The position numbers and the translations under genes were made by a program. A stretch of DNA of 64,000 bases from an uncultured Bacteroidales bacterium (GTDB lineage Bacteria > Bacteroidota > Bacteroidia > Bacteroidales > Bacteroidaceae): NCBI GenBank assembly GCA_902798425.1, contig CADBWR010000001.1, forward strand, positions 83,167 through 147,166, written 5' to 3'. The first letter of the stretch is position 1, and each line of letters starts with the position of its first letter. The notes beneath the pieces were generated by a model. It ran no database searches. It saw only the letters and a list, made by a program, of their open reading frames with translations, and was not told where the DNA came from. Of this stretch, positions 8,503 through 16,940 are shown one piece after another.

Positions 8503-11500
8503 TTAGAATGAGAGATTGAAACCGACAGTCCATGTGCGGGCCTGTGGATAGATACCCTTATCAATACCCAGTGAGGTACCACCGTTACCGATTTCTGGAT
8601 CGAAGCCGTGATACTTGGTCCAGGTGAACAGGTTCTCTGCCATCACGTAGACACGGAAACGGCTGATGCCTGCCAGCTGTGTGATGTGCTGTGGAATGGT
8701 GTAACCCAGTGAGATGTTCTTCAGACGCAGGTAAGAGCCGTCGAAGACGTACATGTCAGACATGTTCCAGTTGTTGTTGGTGTTGGCACCAATACGGGGA
8801 ACCTTGTTTGAAGTGTTAGGACCAGTCCAGCGGTCAAGAATCCAGGTAGGATAGTTGCCAGAGAAGACGTCGGTACGATAGGTAGCGTCGAAGATGTCAG
8901 CGCCGCTAACACCCTGCAGGAACAGGTTGAAATCGAAGCCTTTCCAGTCAGCGTTCAGGTTCAGACCGAAGGTCCAGTCAGGAGTACCGTTACCAATATC
9001 TGTACGGTCGTTATCGTCAATCTTACCGTCACCGTTCAGGTCGGCAAAGCGTACATCACCAGGCTGTGCGTTAGGCTGGATGAGGTTGCCGTCCTTGGTA
9101 TAGGCATTGACCTCGTCCCATGTCTGGAAGATGCCATTGGTCTTGTAACCATAGAAGAATGGGAAGGGCTTGCCGTTCTCGGCACGTGTGCCACCACCGC
9201 TGATGCCCTGTACACCGTCGAGGTTCAGGAAACCAGTGTCGTTACCCAGATTCTTCAGGGTGTTCTTCAGGTAAGAAGCGTTACCCTTGATGGCGAAGTG
9301 TGCGTCAGCAATGTTAAACTTGTAGCCAAGTTCGAACTCGATACCCTTGTTCTCCATGTCACCCACGTTGCCGAGGGGCTTGTTCTCACCTACGTAAGAG
9401 GGGATAGGCATAGCGATGATCATACCATTGGTCTTCTTGATGAAGTAGTCAACGGTGAAGGTCAGCTTGTTGTTGAAGAAACCCAGGTCGATACCGAAGT
9501 CGGTCTGCTCACTCTCCTCCCACTTCAGGTCGGGGTTGGCAATAGCGGTAGCCTTAGAACCTGACTGCTTGGTAACAGGGTTGCCGAAGAGTACGTTGTT
9601 GCCCATGGCGGTCAACACGGTATATGCGAAGTCGCCAATCTGCTCGTTACCGTTCTTACCCCAAGAGAAGCGTACCTTCAAGTTAGACAGCTTGGCAGCC
9701 TCCTTGGCTTTCTGGAAGAATGGCTCGTTGGTGACATTCCAACCCAGTGAGAATGAGGGGAAGGTACCCCACTTGTTGTTAGGACCGAAGCGGCTTGAAC
9801 CGTCACGACGGATGGTAGCCTGCAGCATGTAGCGCTCGTCGTAGTTATAAGAAACACGACCGAAGTAAGAAGCGAGATGATGTTCTGTCCAGATGCCGCC
9901 ACCGACACCGTAGGGAACCTGTACGTCAGTGTGGTCTTCATTCCACTCCATGATGGGGTTGGTATAGTTCAGGTAAGGCTTGTCGTTGTTGATGATGTTC
10001 CATTTCCAACCGCTCAGGTCGTCACCTTTATATTTCAGAGCTGACTGACCAAGGACAACAGCAATGCTGTGCTTGCCAATCTGCTTGTCGTAAGTCAGCG
10101 TGTTCTCAATCTGCCACTGGGTGTTCTGTGCCTTATACATGCTGACAGAGGTGTGCTCAGCCTGGTTGTTACCTGACAGGCGGTACTTGGTGAGCGTTGC
10201 ACCTTCGTTGCCCCAGAATGAGAAGTCTGCATTGTAGTTGAAGTGGTATTTCAGGTTATCCCACAACTGTACGTCGAAACCGAACTTAGCCATGAAGTGG
10301 TGGCTCCAGTTCTTGGTGGGGTTCAGTGACAGCATAGCCAGCGGGTTGTTCATCTCCTGATAGGTACCGAAGTAGCCAGGGATGGTGTAGGGGTTGCCAT
10401 ACTCGTCGGCGGGCAACTGATACTTGCCACCTTGCTCGTAGGCTGTTCTCATGCCGGTAGCAACATCACCCTTGGCAATAGGAGCCAGTGTGGGAGCCAG
10501 ATAAAGGGCTGAACCCAGTACTGAGCCATACTCTGAGTTGGTGCCGATACCGGTAGAGTGGGTGCGGATGTAGCTGACATTGACGTTCAAGTCAATCTTG
10601 TTCAGGAAGTTACGCTCCTTCTCGGCATCCAGCACGTTATAGGTGGTGTTAGAACGCAGAGTCAGCTTGTCATAGTTTGACTGACCGTAGTTGCCACCAA
10701 CGATACCATCCTGCTTGAAGTAACCCATTGACAGGTAGTAGTTGACCTTCTCTGAAGCACCGCTGATGGTCACATCGTGGTTCATCACGGGAGCATTGTC
10801 GTTGAAGACCAGATCCTGCCAGTTGGTACCGAAGCCACTGATGGCATCGCCGTTAGAGTCTGTCAGGTGGAGGGGGTCAAACTTAGGAGCTGAGCCTCCG
10901 GCCAGTGCATACTCGTTCTGCAGTACGGCATACTCAGTAGCAGAGGTCACGTCGCGACGTTTCCATGCTTTCTGCCAGCCGTAAGAAAAGTTGTAGTTCA
11001 CCTGCGTCTTGCCGAGCTTACCCTTCTTGGTGGTAACGAGGATGACGCCGTTTGCAGCACGGGCACCATAGATGGCACCAGAGGCAGCGTCCTTCAGAAC
11101 CTCGATACTCTCAATGTCATTGGGGTTGACAATGTCTAGACCACCAGTGATAGGCATACCGTCGACAATGTATAGAGGGTCACTATTATTAATGGTACCT
11201 GTACCGCGTACGCGTATGCGTGAACCTTCACCAGGCTGACCTGAGTTAGAGGTTACGTTAACACCGGCAGCCAGACCTTTCAGGGCATTATCCATACGGA
11301 CGGCACCCTTGCCAGCCAGGTCGTCAGCGGTAACCTTGGCGATACTGGCGGTTACGACGCTCTTCTTCTGAACACCATAACCAACGACAACGACGTCTTG
11401 CAACATCTGGCTGTCATCTTTCATAACAACTCTCATGGTAGGGGTAGCCTTGACCTCTTGGGCGACATAGCCGACATAAGAGAAAGCAATGGTTGCTCCA

Positions 11501-11700
11501 GACTCAACCTGAAGTGTAAACTGTCCATCGAAGTCTGTGACGGTTCCGTTCTGGGTACCCTTTTCTTTTACTGTGGCACCGATAACGGCCTCACCTTGAC
11601 TGTCGACCACTGTGCCCTTGACATTCAGTTTCTGGGCATTGGCTGTCGTGAAGGCTGTAAACGCCATCAGCAGCAGGAGAACATGTCTCAGTTTTTTCAT
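8503..11700 (-). CDS. susC: SusC/RagA-family TonB-dependent outer-membrane transporter
   Basis: 1,065 residues. Signal peptide about 1-22 (ANAQ). A carboxypeptidase-D-like regulatory domain follows (about 24-100, GTVVDSQGEAVIGATV), then a TonB-box-like DVVVVGYG near 103-110. The plug domain (about 115-225) carries the family IRVRGTGTINNSDPLYIVDG and ESIEVLKDAASGAIYGARAANG segments. The rest is the 22-strand barrel, ending in aromatic-rich WTVGFNLSF. It imports oligosaccharides with energy from TonB. It is first in the operon, transcribed from the promoter at 11801-11832 with a predicted leader of about 94 nt. A beta-glucan oligosaccharide substrate is inferred from the two GH16 neighbours. 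Confidence 0.96.
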   Translation of the reverse strand: MKKLRHVLLLLMAFTAFTTANAQKLNVKGTVVDSQGEAVIGATVKEKGTQNGTVTDFDGQFTLQVESGATIAFSYVGYVAQEVKATPTMRVVMKDDSQMLQDVVVVGYGVQKKSVVTASIAKVTADDLAGKGAVRMDNALKGLAAGVNVTSNSGQPGEGSRIRVRGTGTINNSDPLYIVDGMPITGGLDIVNPNDIESIEVLKDAASGAIYGARAANGVILVTTKKGKLGKTQVNYNFSYGWQKAWKRRDVTSATEYAVLQNEYALAGGSAPKFDPLHLTDSNGDAISGFGTNWQDLVFNDNAPVMNHDVTISGASEKVNYYLSMGYFKQDGIVGGNYGQSNYDKLTLRSNTTYNVLDAEKERNFLNKIDLNVNVSYIRTHSTGIGTNSEYGSVLGSALYLAPTLAPIAKGDVATGMRTAYEQGGKYQLPADEYGNPYTIPGYFGTYQEMNNPLAMLSLNPTKNWSHHFMAKFGFDVQLWDNLKYHFNYNADFSFWGNEGATLTKYRLSGNNQAEHTSVSMYKAQNTQWQIENTLTYDKQIGKHSIAVVLGQSALKYKGDDLSGWKWNIINNDKPYLNYTNPIMEWNEDHTDVQVPYGVGGGIWTEHHLASYFGRVSYNYDERYMLQATIRRDGSSRFGPNNKWGTFPSFSLGWNVTNEPFFQKAKEAAKLSNLKVRFSWGKNGNEQIGDFAYTVLTAMGNNVLFGNPVTKQSGSKATAIANPDLKWEESEQTDFGIDLGFFNNKLTFTVDYFIKKTNGMIIAMPIPSYVGENKPLGNVGDMENKGIEFELGYKFNIADAHFAIKGNASYLKNTLKNLGNDTGFLNLDGVQGISGGGTRAENGKPFPFFYGYKTNGIFQTWDEVNAYTKDGNLIQPNAQPGDVRFADLNGDGKIDDNDRTDIGNGTPDWTFGLNLNADWKGFDFNLFLQGVSGADIFDATYRTDVFSGNYPTWILDRWTGPNTSNKVPRIGANTNNNWNMSDMYVFDGSYLRLKNISLGYTIPQHITQLAGISRFRVYVMAENLFTWTKYHGFDPEIGNGGTSLGIDKGIYPQARTWTVGFNLSF

Positions 11701-11800
11701 AATTTTGCTAAGTTTTTTTGTTTTGGGTTGTATGTGTTTTTGTAAAGTGGTTGTGCGTAACTTTGGTTAGCATCAGGCCTGTTTAGTTCTTTAACCGCTG

Positions 11801-11832
11801 CAAAATTACAATAAATATGCTTTAGTCCCAAG
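11801..11832 (-). promoter_or_regulatory. susC operon promoter
   Basis: On the minus strand, TAATTTTG (11808-11801) is a perfect -7 box. Twenty bp upstream lies CTTG (11832-11829), one base off the -33 TTTG. A weak -33 fits a promoter that needs an activator, and the shared 16-mer lies just upstream. Confidence 0.75.
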
Positions 11833-11844
11833 AAAATGACCACA

Positions 11845-11860
11845 CAAAAACCTCACTTTT
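11845..11860 (-). promoter_or_regulatory. Shared 16-mer upstream of susC promoter (candidate activator site)
   Basis: CAAAAACCTCACTTTT (plus strand) is identical to 3936-3951, with the same 37-bp offset from the -7 box and the same 12-bp linker length to the -33 position. It lies in the divergent region next to the regulator gene. Confidence 0.65.
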
Positions 11861-11931
11861 TTCTTTTCTTCTATTACGCAGAATAATAGCGAAAGTCCCT
11901 AAATACGGCATTTTTGCCCCTCAGCATACCT

Positions 11932-11957
11932 CAAAATGCACTACTACAATCATTTTG
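11932..11957. repeat. Inverted repeat upstream of the regulator promoter
   Basis: CAAAATG (11932-11938) and CATTTTG (11951-11957) form a perfect 7-bp inverted repeat with centres 19 bp apart, 35 bp upstream of the regulator -7 box. Possible operator for autoregulation. The short AT-rich arms could be chance. Confidence 0.35.
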
Positions 11958-11992
11958 TTGTGGAAATATTTTTTTGTTTGCCGTGATTTTTG

Positions 11993-12000
11993 TACTTTTG
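11993..12000 (+). promoter_or_regulatory. -7 element of the regulator gene
   Basis: TACTTTTG matches TAnnTTTG, 27 bp before the ATG. A TTTG at 11973-11976 could serve as the -33 box, but the spacer is only 16 bp. Confidence 0.55.
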
Positions 12001-12027
12001 CAGCAAAACTGACACATATTACCAATA

Positions 12028-14970
12028 ATGACAAAGAGACTTCTAATAACTATAGCACTCTTCTGCTCATGCTTTTGTACGTTGCTGGCACAAAATCCTA
12101 TGCTGCGCAACTATTCTGCAACAGACTATCGTGGCGGTACCCAGAACTGGTGCATACAGAAGACGGCAGACAACAGACTGCTGTTTGCCAACAATCAGGG
12201 ACTGCTGGAGTTCGACAGTCATTGGTGGCGTGTGTTTCCACTACGCAACTACAGTATCGTCCGCTCTATCCTCTTCGACGAGGAGAATCTCCTTGTTTGG
12301 GCAGGAGGTAGCGATGAGTTCGGTTATTATAAACTCTCTCCCCGTAATTTCTCTGTCGAGTATCATTCACTCTGCGACTCGCTGTCTGCCGGTGAACACG
12401 ACTTTGCCGACATCTGGCGCATCGTGAAAATGAAGGATGGTACCGTCGTCTTTCAAGGTAAGTCGCGCCTGTTCTTCTACCGCAACGGCGTGATGAAGTC
12501 TTTGGCTACACCTTATATTATAGAGTGTATGGGACTGGTCAATGATCAGCTCTTTGTCGTCAGTCGGGAGAATGTCTATCTCGTCGACAACGGAAAACTG
12601 AAACGCCTGGAGGGTACAGAACCACTGCATGGCACAACCATCAGAGCTGTTTTGCCCTATGGCAATAAGGCGATATTTGCCACCACTACGCATGGACTGT
12701 TCGCTTATGATGGCAAGCAGACCGTACCTTTCTTAGAACATCTGACGCCTTTTATCGCCCAGCACCACCTGTTCTGTGCGGATATCCAAAACGACCGGAT
12801 AGCCATTGGTACTGTTCGCAAGGGCTTGCTGGTGTACAATATCAAGACAGGGCAGACCCTCTATGCCAACCGTCAAACGGGACTGCAGAATAATACGGTG
12901 CTGTCGTTGCGCTTCGACGAGCAAGAGAATGTGTGGCTCGGACTGGACCAGGGCGTGAGCTATGTCATGCAGGGCTTCCCATCGACTTATCTGATGAGCA
13001 ACAATAGTCCGATAGGTACAGGCTATGCCTCTCTGAAGACGCACGACCGCCTTTATCTGGGTACCAATCAGGGACTCTATACCATTCCTTATCCGCTGGT
13101 CAGCAGTCCTACACCTCCCAATCCCCAGCCTGTCGAACAGATAACAGGTCAGATATGGGGATTAAAGGAGATTGACGGCACGCTATTCTGTGGTGCTGAT
13201 GCCGGCACCTTTATCCTTAACGGCATGACGGCTATTAAGGTTAATGGTCCCGAGGGTACGTGGAACTTCATACCGCTGCAAGGACATCCGGATTTGGTGT
13301 TAGGATGTGACTACCGCGGACTCTTCCTGCTGCGTAAGGAGGCAGGTCGGTGGGTCTACGATGGGCGCGTAGAGGGCTTCTCAGAGAATAGCAGTGTTTT
13401 CATGCAGGCTACCGACGGGGCTATCTGGCTGGCTCACTGGCAGAAGGGTGTCTACCGTCTGACGCTCTCTGCTGATGCACGCAAGGTGGAAACGACACAG
13501 GTCTTCAACAGCAAGAATGGCTTGCTGGTCGACGACAACAACCTTGTCTGTATGATTCGCGACCGCATCTATGTCTCCAGTGTCGATGGCTTCTACTACT
13601 ATGATAGCAAGGGTAAGGTGCTGAAGCCAGCTAACGAGATAACCCGTATCTTCAATACCTATGGTGTCTCGTTGCGTATCTATGAGACGCCTTCCCATCA
13701 GTTGTGGGCCTACAAGCCTGGCTATTTTGCACTGGCCCGTCCCCAGCAGGATGGGGGGTACAAGGTCGACTCCATCTGCTACAAGAATGTGGAGCGTGAA
13801 TTACAGATGATACTTGGTCATCCCAGTTTTCTGGAGAACAACCAGGCAATCTATAACAGCATCAACGGCTTCTTCCTGGTCAATGGCAACTATGCCATCC
13901 AGCAACAGCCAGAGCACATCATCTTCCAGGGCATTATTGGCGCTAATGAGGGGGAGGTAGAGTTGTATGCCTGCAACCCCATGCCTCAGGACTATGTCTA
14001 CCGCATTCCCCATAAACAGAACTCTATCCGTTTCCGTTTCGTTATGCCTGAATATGTCAGACCGCAGGAGATAGAGTATACGTGTTGGCTGGAGGGATAC
14101 GAAAATGACTGGAATGCTCCGCAGACCATCGGTGTCAAGGAGTACACGCAACTCTCACGTGGTACCTATACTTTCCACTTGAAGGCCAAGAACCGCATCA
14201 CGGGTGTGGAGGACGAACAGAGTATAACTATCTATGTTGAACCGGCATGGTATGAGACGTGGTGGGCTTATATCATCTATTTGGTGCTGTCCGTCTGTTT
14301 GGTATGGCTCTTCGTTCATTGGATCAAGAGCATGCAGGAGCGTAAGTTGCGCGAACTGGCTGCCAAGAACGAGGAGGAGATGCGCCGTCAGGAGGAGTTG
14401 TTCCGCATGGAGCAGGAGCGCAAGGAAATGCAACTTCGTGAACAGCAGGCTCGTCTGGAGGCTGAGGAACACCGTCGTAAGAGTGAGGTGGCGCAGCTGA
14501 AGAACGACCAACTGGAGACGGAACTGAAGCATCGGCAGAGTGAGTTGGCTGACTCTACCATGAACTTGATGCGTAAGAACGACATGCTGCAGGCGCTCGA
14601 TACGCAGATGGACGAGCTCTCTGAGAGTGTGCGCCGTGAGGAGGCCAAAGCGCGTATCACCAACAAGATTAAGGAGATACGTCACGATATCCAGCAGAAT
14701 ATCAATGAGGATGAGGGGTGGGATAAGTTTGAAGAGAACTTCAACCTGGTCTATGAGAACTTCATGCAGCGCCTCACGGCACGCTTCCCTGACCTTAAAC
14801 TGAGCGACCGCAAGCTCTGTGCCTACCTGCGTATGGGTCTTTCTTCCAAGGAAATGGCTTCACTGCTCAATACCTCTGTGCGCAGCATTGAGACGGCCCG
14901 CTATCGCCTCCGTAAGAAACTGGATATGGAACAGGGTGATAATCTAACTGAATTTATTCAAAATTTTTAA
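12028..14970 (+). CDS. Membrane-spanning sensor-transcription factor (Reg_prop/Y_Y_Y/LuxR-like HTH)
   Basis: 980 residues. A signal peptide (1-22, LLAQ) is followed by a periplasmic region rich in two-component-propeller-type repeats (about 30-600) and a Y_Y_Y domain (about 650-740, with ...YTCWLEGYENDWNAP... and GTYTFHLKAKN). One membrane helix lies at about 745-768, then a charged coiled coil (about 775-885, many E, R and Q). A C-terminal LuxR-like helix-turn-helix follows at about 922-968 (LSSKEMASLLNTSVRSIETARYRLRKKL). There is no histidine kinase, ATPase or receiver domain, so this is not a hybrid two-component system. It would read a periplasmic oligosaccharide and act on DNA directly from the inner membrane. 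Divergent from susC, it is the obvious PUL activator. The ligand is unknown. Confidence 0.88.
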   Translation: MTKRLLITIALFCSCFCTLLAQNPMLRNYSATDYRGGTQNWCIQKTADNRLLFANNQGLLEFDSHWWRVFPLRNYSIVRSILFDEENLLVWAGGSDEFGYYKLSPRNFSVEYHSLCDSLSAGEHDFADIWRIVKMKDGTVVFQGKSRLFFYRNGVMKSLATPYIIECMGLVNDQLFVVSRENVYLVDNGKLKRLEGTEPLHGTTIRAVLPYGNKAIFATTTHGLFAYDGKQTVPFLEHLTPFIAQHHLFCADIQNDRIAIGTVRKGLLVYNIKTGQTLYANRQTGLQNNTVLSLRFDEQENVWLGLDQGVSYVMQGFPSTYLMSNNSPIGTGYASLKTHDRLYLGTNQGLYTIPYPLVSSPTPPNPQPVEQITGQIWGLKEIDGTLFCGADAGTFILNGMTAIKVNGPEGTWNFIPLQGHPDLVLGCDYRGLFLLRKEAGRWVYDGRVEGFSENSSVFMQATDGAIWLAHWQKGVYRLTLSADARKVETTQVFNSKNGLLVDDNNLVCMIRDRIYVSSVDGFYYYDSKGKVLKPANEITRIFNTYGVSLRIYETPSHQLWAYKPGYFALARPQQDGGYKVDSICYKNVERELQMILGHPSFLENNQAIYNSINGFFLVNGNYAIQQQPEHIIFQGIIGANEGEVELYACNPMPQDYVYRIPHKQNSIRFRFVMPEYVRPQEIEYTCWLEGYENDWNAPQTIGVKEYTQLSRGTYTFHLKAKNRITGVEDEQSITIYVEPAWYETWWAYIIYLVLSVCLVWLFVHWIKSMQERKLRELAAKNEEEMRRQEELFRMEQERKEMQLREQQARLEAEEHRRKSEVAQLKNDQLETELKHRQSELADSTMNLMRKNDMLQALDTQMDELSESVRREEAKARITNKIKEIRHDIQQNINEDEGWDKFEENFNLVYENFMQRLTARFPDLKLSDRKLCAYLRMGLSSKEMASLLNTSVRSIETARYRLRKKLDMEQGDNLTEFIQNF

Positions 14971-15318
14971 TGGTGGTGTAGAAGCGCTCGTATAGCATTT
15001 TTGCGTAGACGGATAGTTGATTGTAGACGTTTCTCAAAATTGCAATACTCTTTTAGCATATACCTTTCCTCGATGCTCGCCTCTCTGACTTTGTTGTTCG
15101 AGAGTGTGGTGGCTTTCTGACTCGATTTGATGTAATAGTGTAAATAATTATTTCTAACATTTTTACCCTTTCGGGCTTCTATTTCAAGAAGAAAAGACAA
15201 TTCAATCCGATGGTTGCTGTTTTTTTAACGAAAAAACTCCATTTTGCTGTTTGTTTTTTACCACTTTTGACCAAAATCAAGAAAAAACGCGCGTATTATT
15301 AAAATAATCGACAAAATG
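14971..15318. other. AT-rich intergenic region
   Basis: No convincing gene. A 77-codon leftward frame (14967-15200) has no signal, no ribosome site and no recognisable composition. A poly-T/poly-A inverted repeat (GTTTTTT/AAAAAAC, 15219-15237) might help end the regulator transcript, but it is far from the stop codon. The right end leads into the fimbrial operon promoter. Confidence 0.6.
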
Positions 15319-15350
15319 TTTGCATAATTCAACAATTCATCCTAATTTTG
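15319..15350 (+). promoter_or_regulatory. Promoter of the fimbrial/giant-protein operon
   Basis: TTTG (15319-15322), a 20-bp spacer and TAATTTTG (15343-15350) form a full match to the Bacteroidetes -33/-7 consensus. Transcription would start near 15357, giving a leader of about 69 nt before the ATG at 15426. No other consensus promoter was noticed before 61228. Confidence 0.8.
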
Positions 15351-15425
15351 CAAATATTAATAGTTGACGCTGCCATAAAGCTCGACAAAACGCGACTAAA
15401 GTTAAAAAACCACAACTTAAAACTC

Positions 15426-16940
15426 ATGAAAAAGTGTGCGTCATATAGCTCTATTTTTCGGTACGATAATTATCGTGCTCAAAGATGCTGTGGATTGTTG
15501 CTTTTGCTCATGAGTTTTGCGTTGCAAGTGATGGCCCAACAGTCTGTTCCTGTCACAAGCCGCATCAACAAAGATTATCCCTATATCTGGTTTGTGGAGA
15601 AAAGAGACTCCATCCGCTTGACGGACGAAGACTTCTTCAATAGCTGTGCCAAGGTGGTATTCCCCGTTAACAAGTTTGATTTACCCAAGAACGATAAGAT
15701 ACTCAATGAGTTAGATCAAATTGTACTGCCCCGTGTCAATCAGGACAGCTTGAGTCTGGTGGGTATCGTCATTCGTGGTGCAGCCTCTCCTGAAGGCCCC
15801 TACTCGTTCAACAAGATGCTGAGTGAGAAGCGTGGCAAGGCACTGTCTGATTTCGTAAAGCAGCGCATCTCGTTCAGCGACTTCCGCAATGCTACCATCA
15901 AACGACTCAGCGAAGACTATGTCACTGAGGATTACCGTTCGCTGTGTATTGCTATGAAGCAGGCCGGTGACCCGAACTACAACTACGTAAAGGATCTCTG
16001 CGACTACTATCTGGGCAAGAACGACGAAAAAAGATTGAAGCAGGCGCTGATGAAAGTTCAGCAAGGACGCCTCTGGAAACACTTGCTGAAGACCTACTTC
16101 CCTGAGTTGCGTGCTGCTCGCTTTATGCTGTTCTTCCGTCAGTTGCCTCAGGTGACACTTGACCCACAGATTCTCCGGGAGACTATACTTCCCCCAATGC
16201 AGCAGCCCGAATTACCTGTTCCTATGCTGTCTGCACTGCCCCGTGAGGAGTTCTTGCTGCGTAAGAAAATGCTGTCTGTGAAGACCAACCTGCTGCTCTA
16301 TGGCGCCTATATTCCTGGCTACGACCGTTGGGCTCCGATACCCAACGTGGCGATAGAGTACTATCCGCTGGGCGGTCACTTTACCTTCGGTGCTTCGTTT
16401 GACATGCCTTGGTGGCAGGACTATAATGCCCACAAGTATTTCCAGTTCCGAAACTATCAAGTGGAGGCACGCTGGTATGCCCGTGGGGCCAAGAAGAGCG
16501 ACCCCGCCCGAATATATAACAAAAAAGCCTACACGGGCTTCTACTTACAAGGCTATGCCCACTTGGCGGTCTTTGGAATCTGCTTCGATGAAAATCGCGG
16601 TTGGGTAGGCGAGGGTGCCGGTGCCGGAGTAGGTGCCGGCTATGTGCTTCCTATCAGTAAGAGTGGCCGCTGGAAGTTGGAGGTCGGCGCACAGTTAGGC
16701 TTCTTCCGCTGTAAGTACGACCCCTACCAGTTCGAGAATCCTGTGAATCTCGCCTATCGTGACGGACTCTACTACTATAAGTGGACACAGAAGCCCGAAC
16801 TGTTTAAGAAGCGTCAGTATCGTTGGAACTGGATAGGTCCGACGCGCATAGGAGTAACCTTGAGCTACGACCTGCTGTATCGTCGCATACAGAAGAAGGG
16901 CGTCAGCCTGAAGAGCACAGAAAGGAGGGTAGAGCCATGA
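15426..16940 (+). CDS. OmpA-like/DUF3575 outer-membrane protein of a fimbrial locus
   Basis: 504 residues from the ATG at 15426. The frame is open from 15348, but that point lies inside the promoter, so upstream starts are excluded. The signal peptide has a long n-region, then a hydrophobic CCGLLLLLMSFALQVMAQ core. Residues about 45-200 resemble an OmpA-type periplasmic domain (FPVNKFDLPKNDKIL ... VGIVIRGAASPEGP ... LSEKRGKALSDFV). From about 280 on, the sequence matches the DUF3575 type (KTNLLLYGAYIPGYDRWAPIPNVAIEYYPLGGHFTFGASFDMPWW), alternating aromatic strands like a small beta barrel. Such proteins sit at the head of Bacteroidales fimbrial operons and probably form an outer-membrane platform. 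Its stop overlaps the next start (ATGA). Confidence 0.8.
   Translation: MKKCASYSSIFRYDNYRAQRCCGLLLLLMSFALQVMAQQSVPVTSRINKDYPYIWFVEKRDSIRLTDEDFFNSCAKVVFPVNKFDLPKNDKILNELDQIVLPRVNQDSLSLVGIVIRGAASPEGPYSFNKMLSEKRGKALSDFVKQRISFSDFRNATIKRLSEDYVTEDYRSLCIAMKQAGDPNYNYVKDLCDYYLGKNDEKRLKQALMKVQQGRLWKHLLKTYFPELRAARFMLFFRQLPQVTLDPQILRETILPPMQQPELPVPMLSALPREEFLLRKKMLSVKTNLLLYGAYIPGYDRWAPIPNVAIEYYPLGGHFTFGASFDMPWWQDYNAHKYFQFRNYQVEARWYARGAKKSDPARIYNKKAYTGFYLQGYAHLAVFGICFDENRGWVGEGAGAGVGAGYVLPISKSGRWKLEVGAQLGFFRCKYDPYQFENPVNLAYRDGLYYYKWTQKPELFKKRQYRWNWIGPTRIGVTLSYDLLYRRIQKKGVSLKSTERRVEP
16922..16929 (+). promoter_or_regulatory. Strong Shine-Dalgarno site deciding the DUF5119 start
   Basis: AAGGAGGG lies 7 nt before the ATG at 16937, inside the last codons of the DUF3575 gene. 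Strong Shine-Dalgarno sites are rare in Bacteroidetes, so this supports 16937 over the in-frame start at 16823 and suggests coupled translation. Confidence 0.6.

Noticed and set aside
14967-15200. 77-codon leftward frame after the regulator
   Set aside because: Overlaps the regulator stop. No recognisable product, promoter or ribosome site.
15348-15425. N-terminal extension of the DUF3575 protein
   Set aside because: The upstream start falls inside the TAATTTTG promoter box, before the predicted transcript start.
14971-15425. Invertible (phase-variable) promoter for the fimbrial operon
   Set aside because: I looked for inverted repeats flanking 15319-15350 and found none of useful length. 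No recombinase gene is adjacent in the window.
16823-16936. N-terminal extension of the DUF5119 lipoprotein
   Set aside because: It would bury the signal peptide and lipobox. The strong ribosome site points to 16937.
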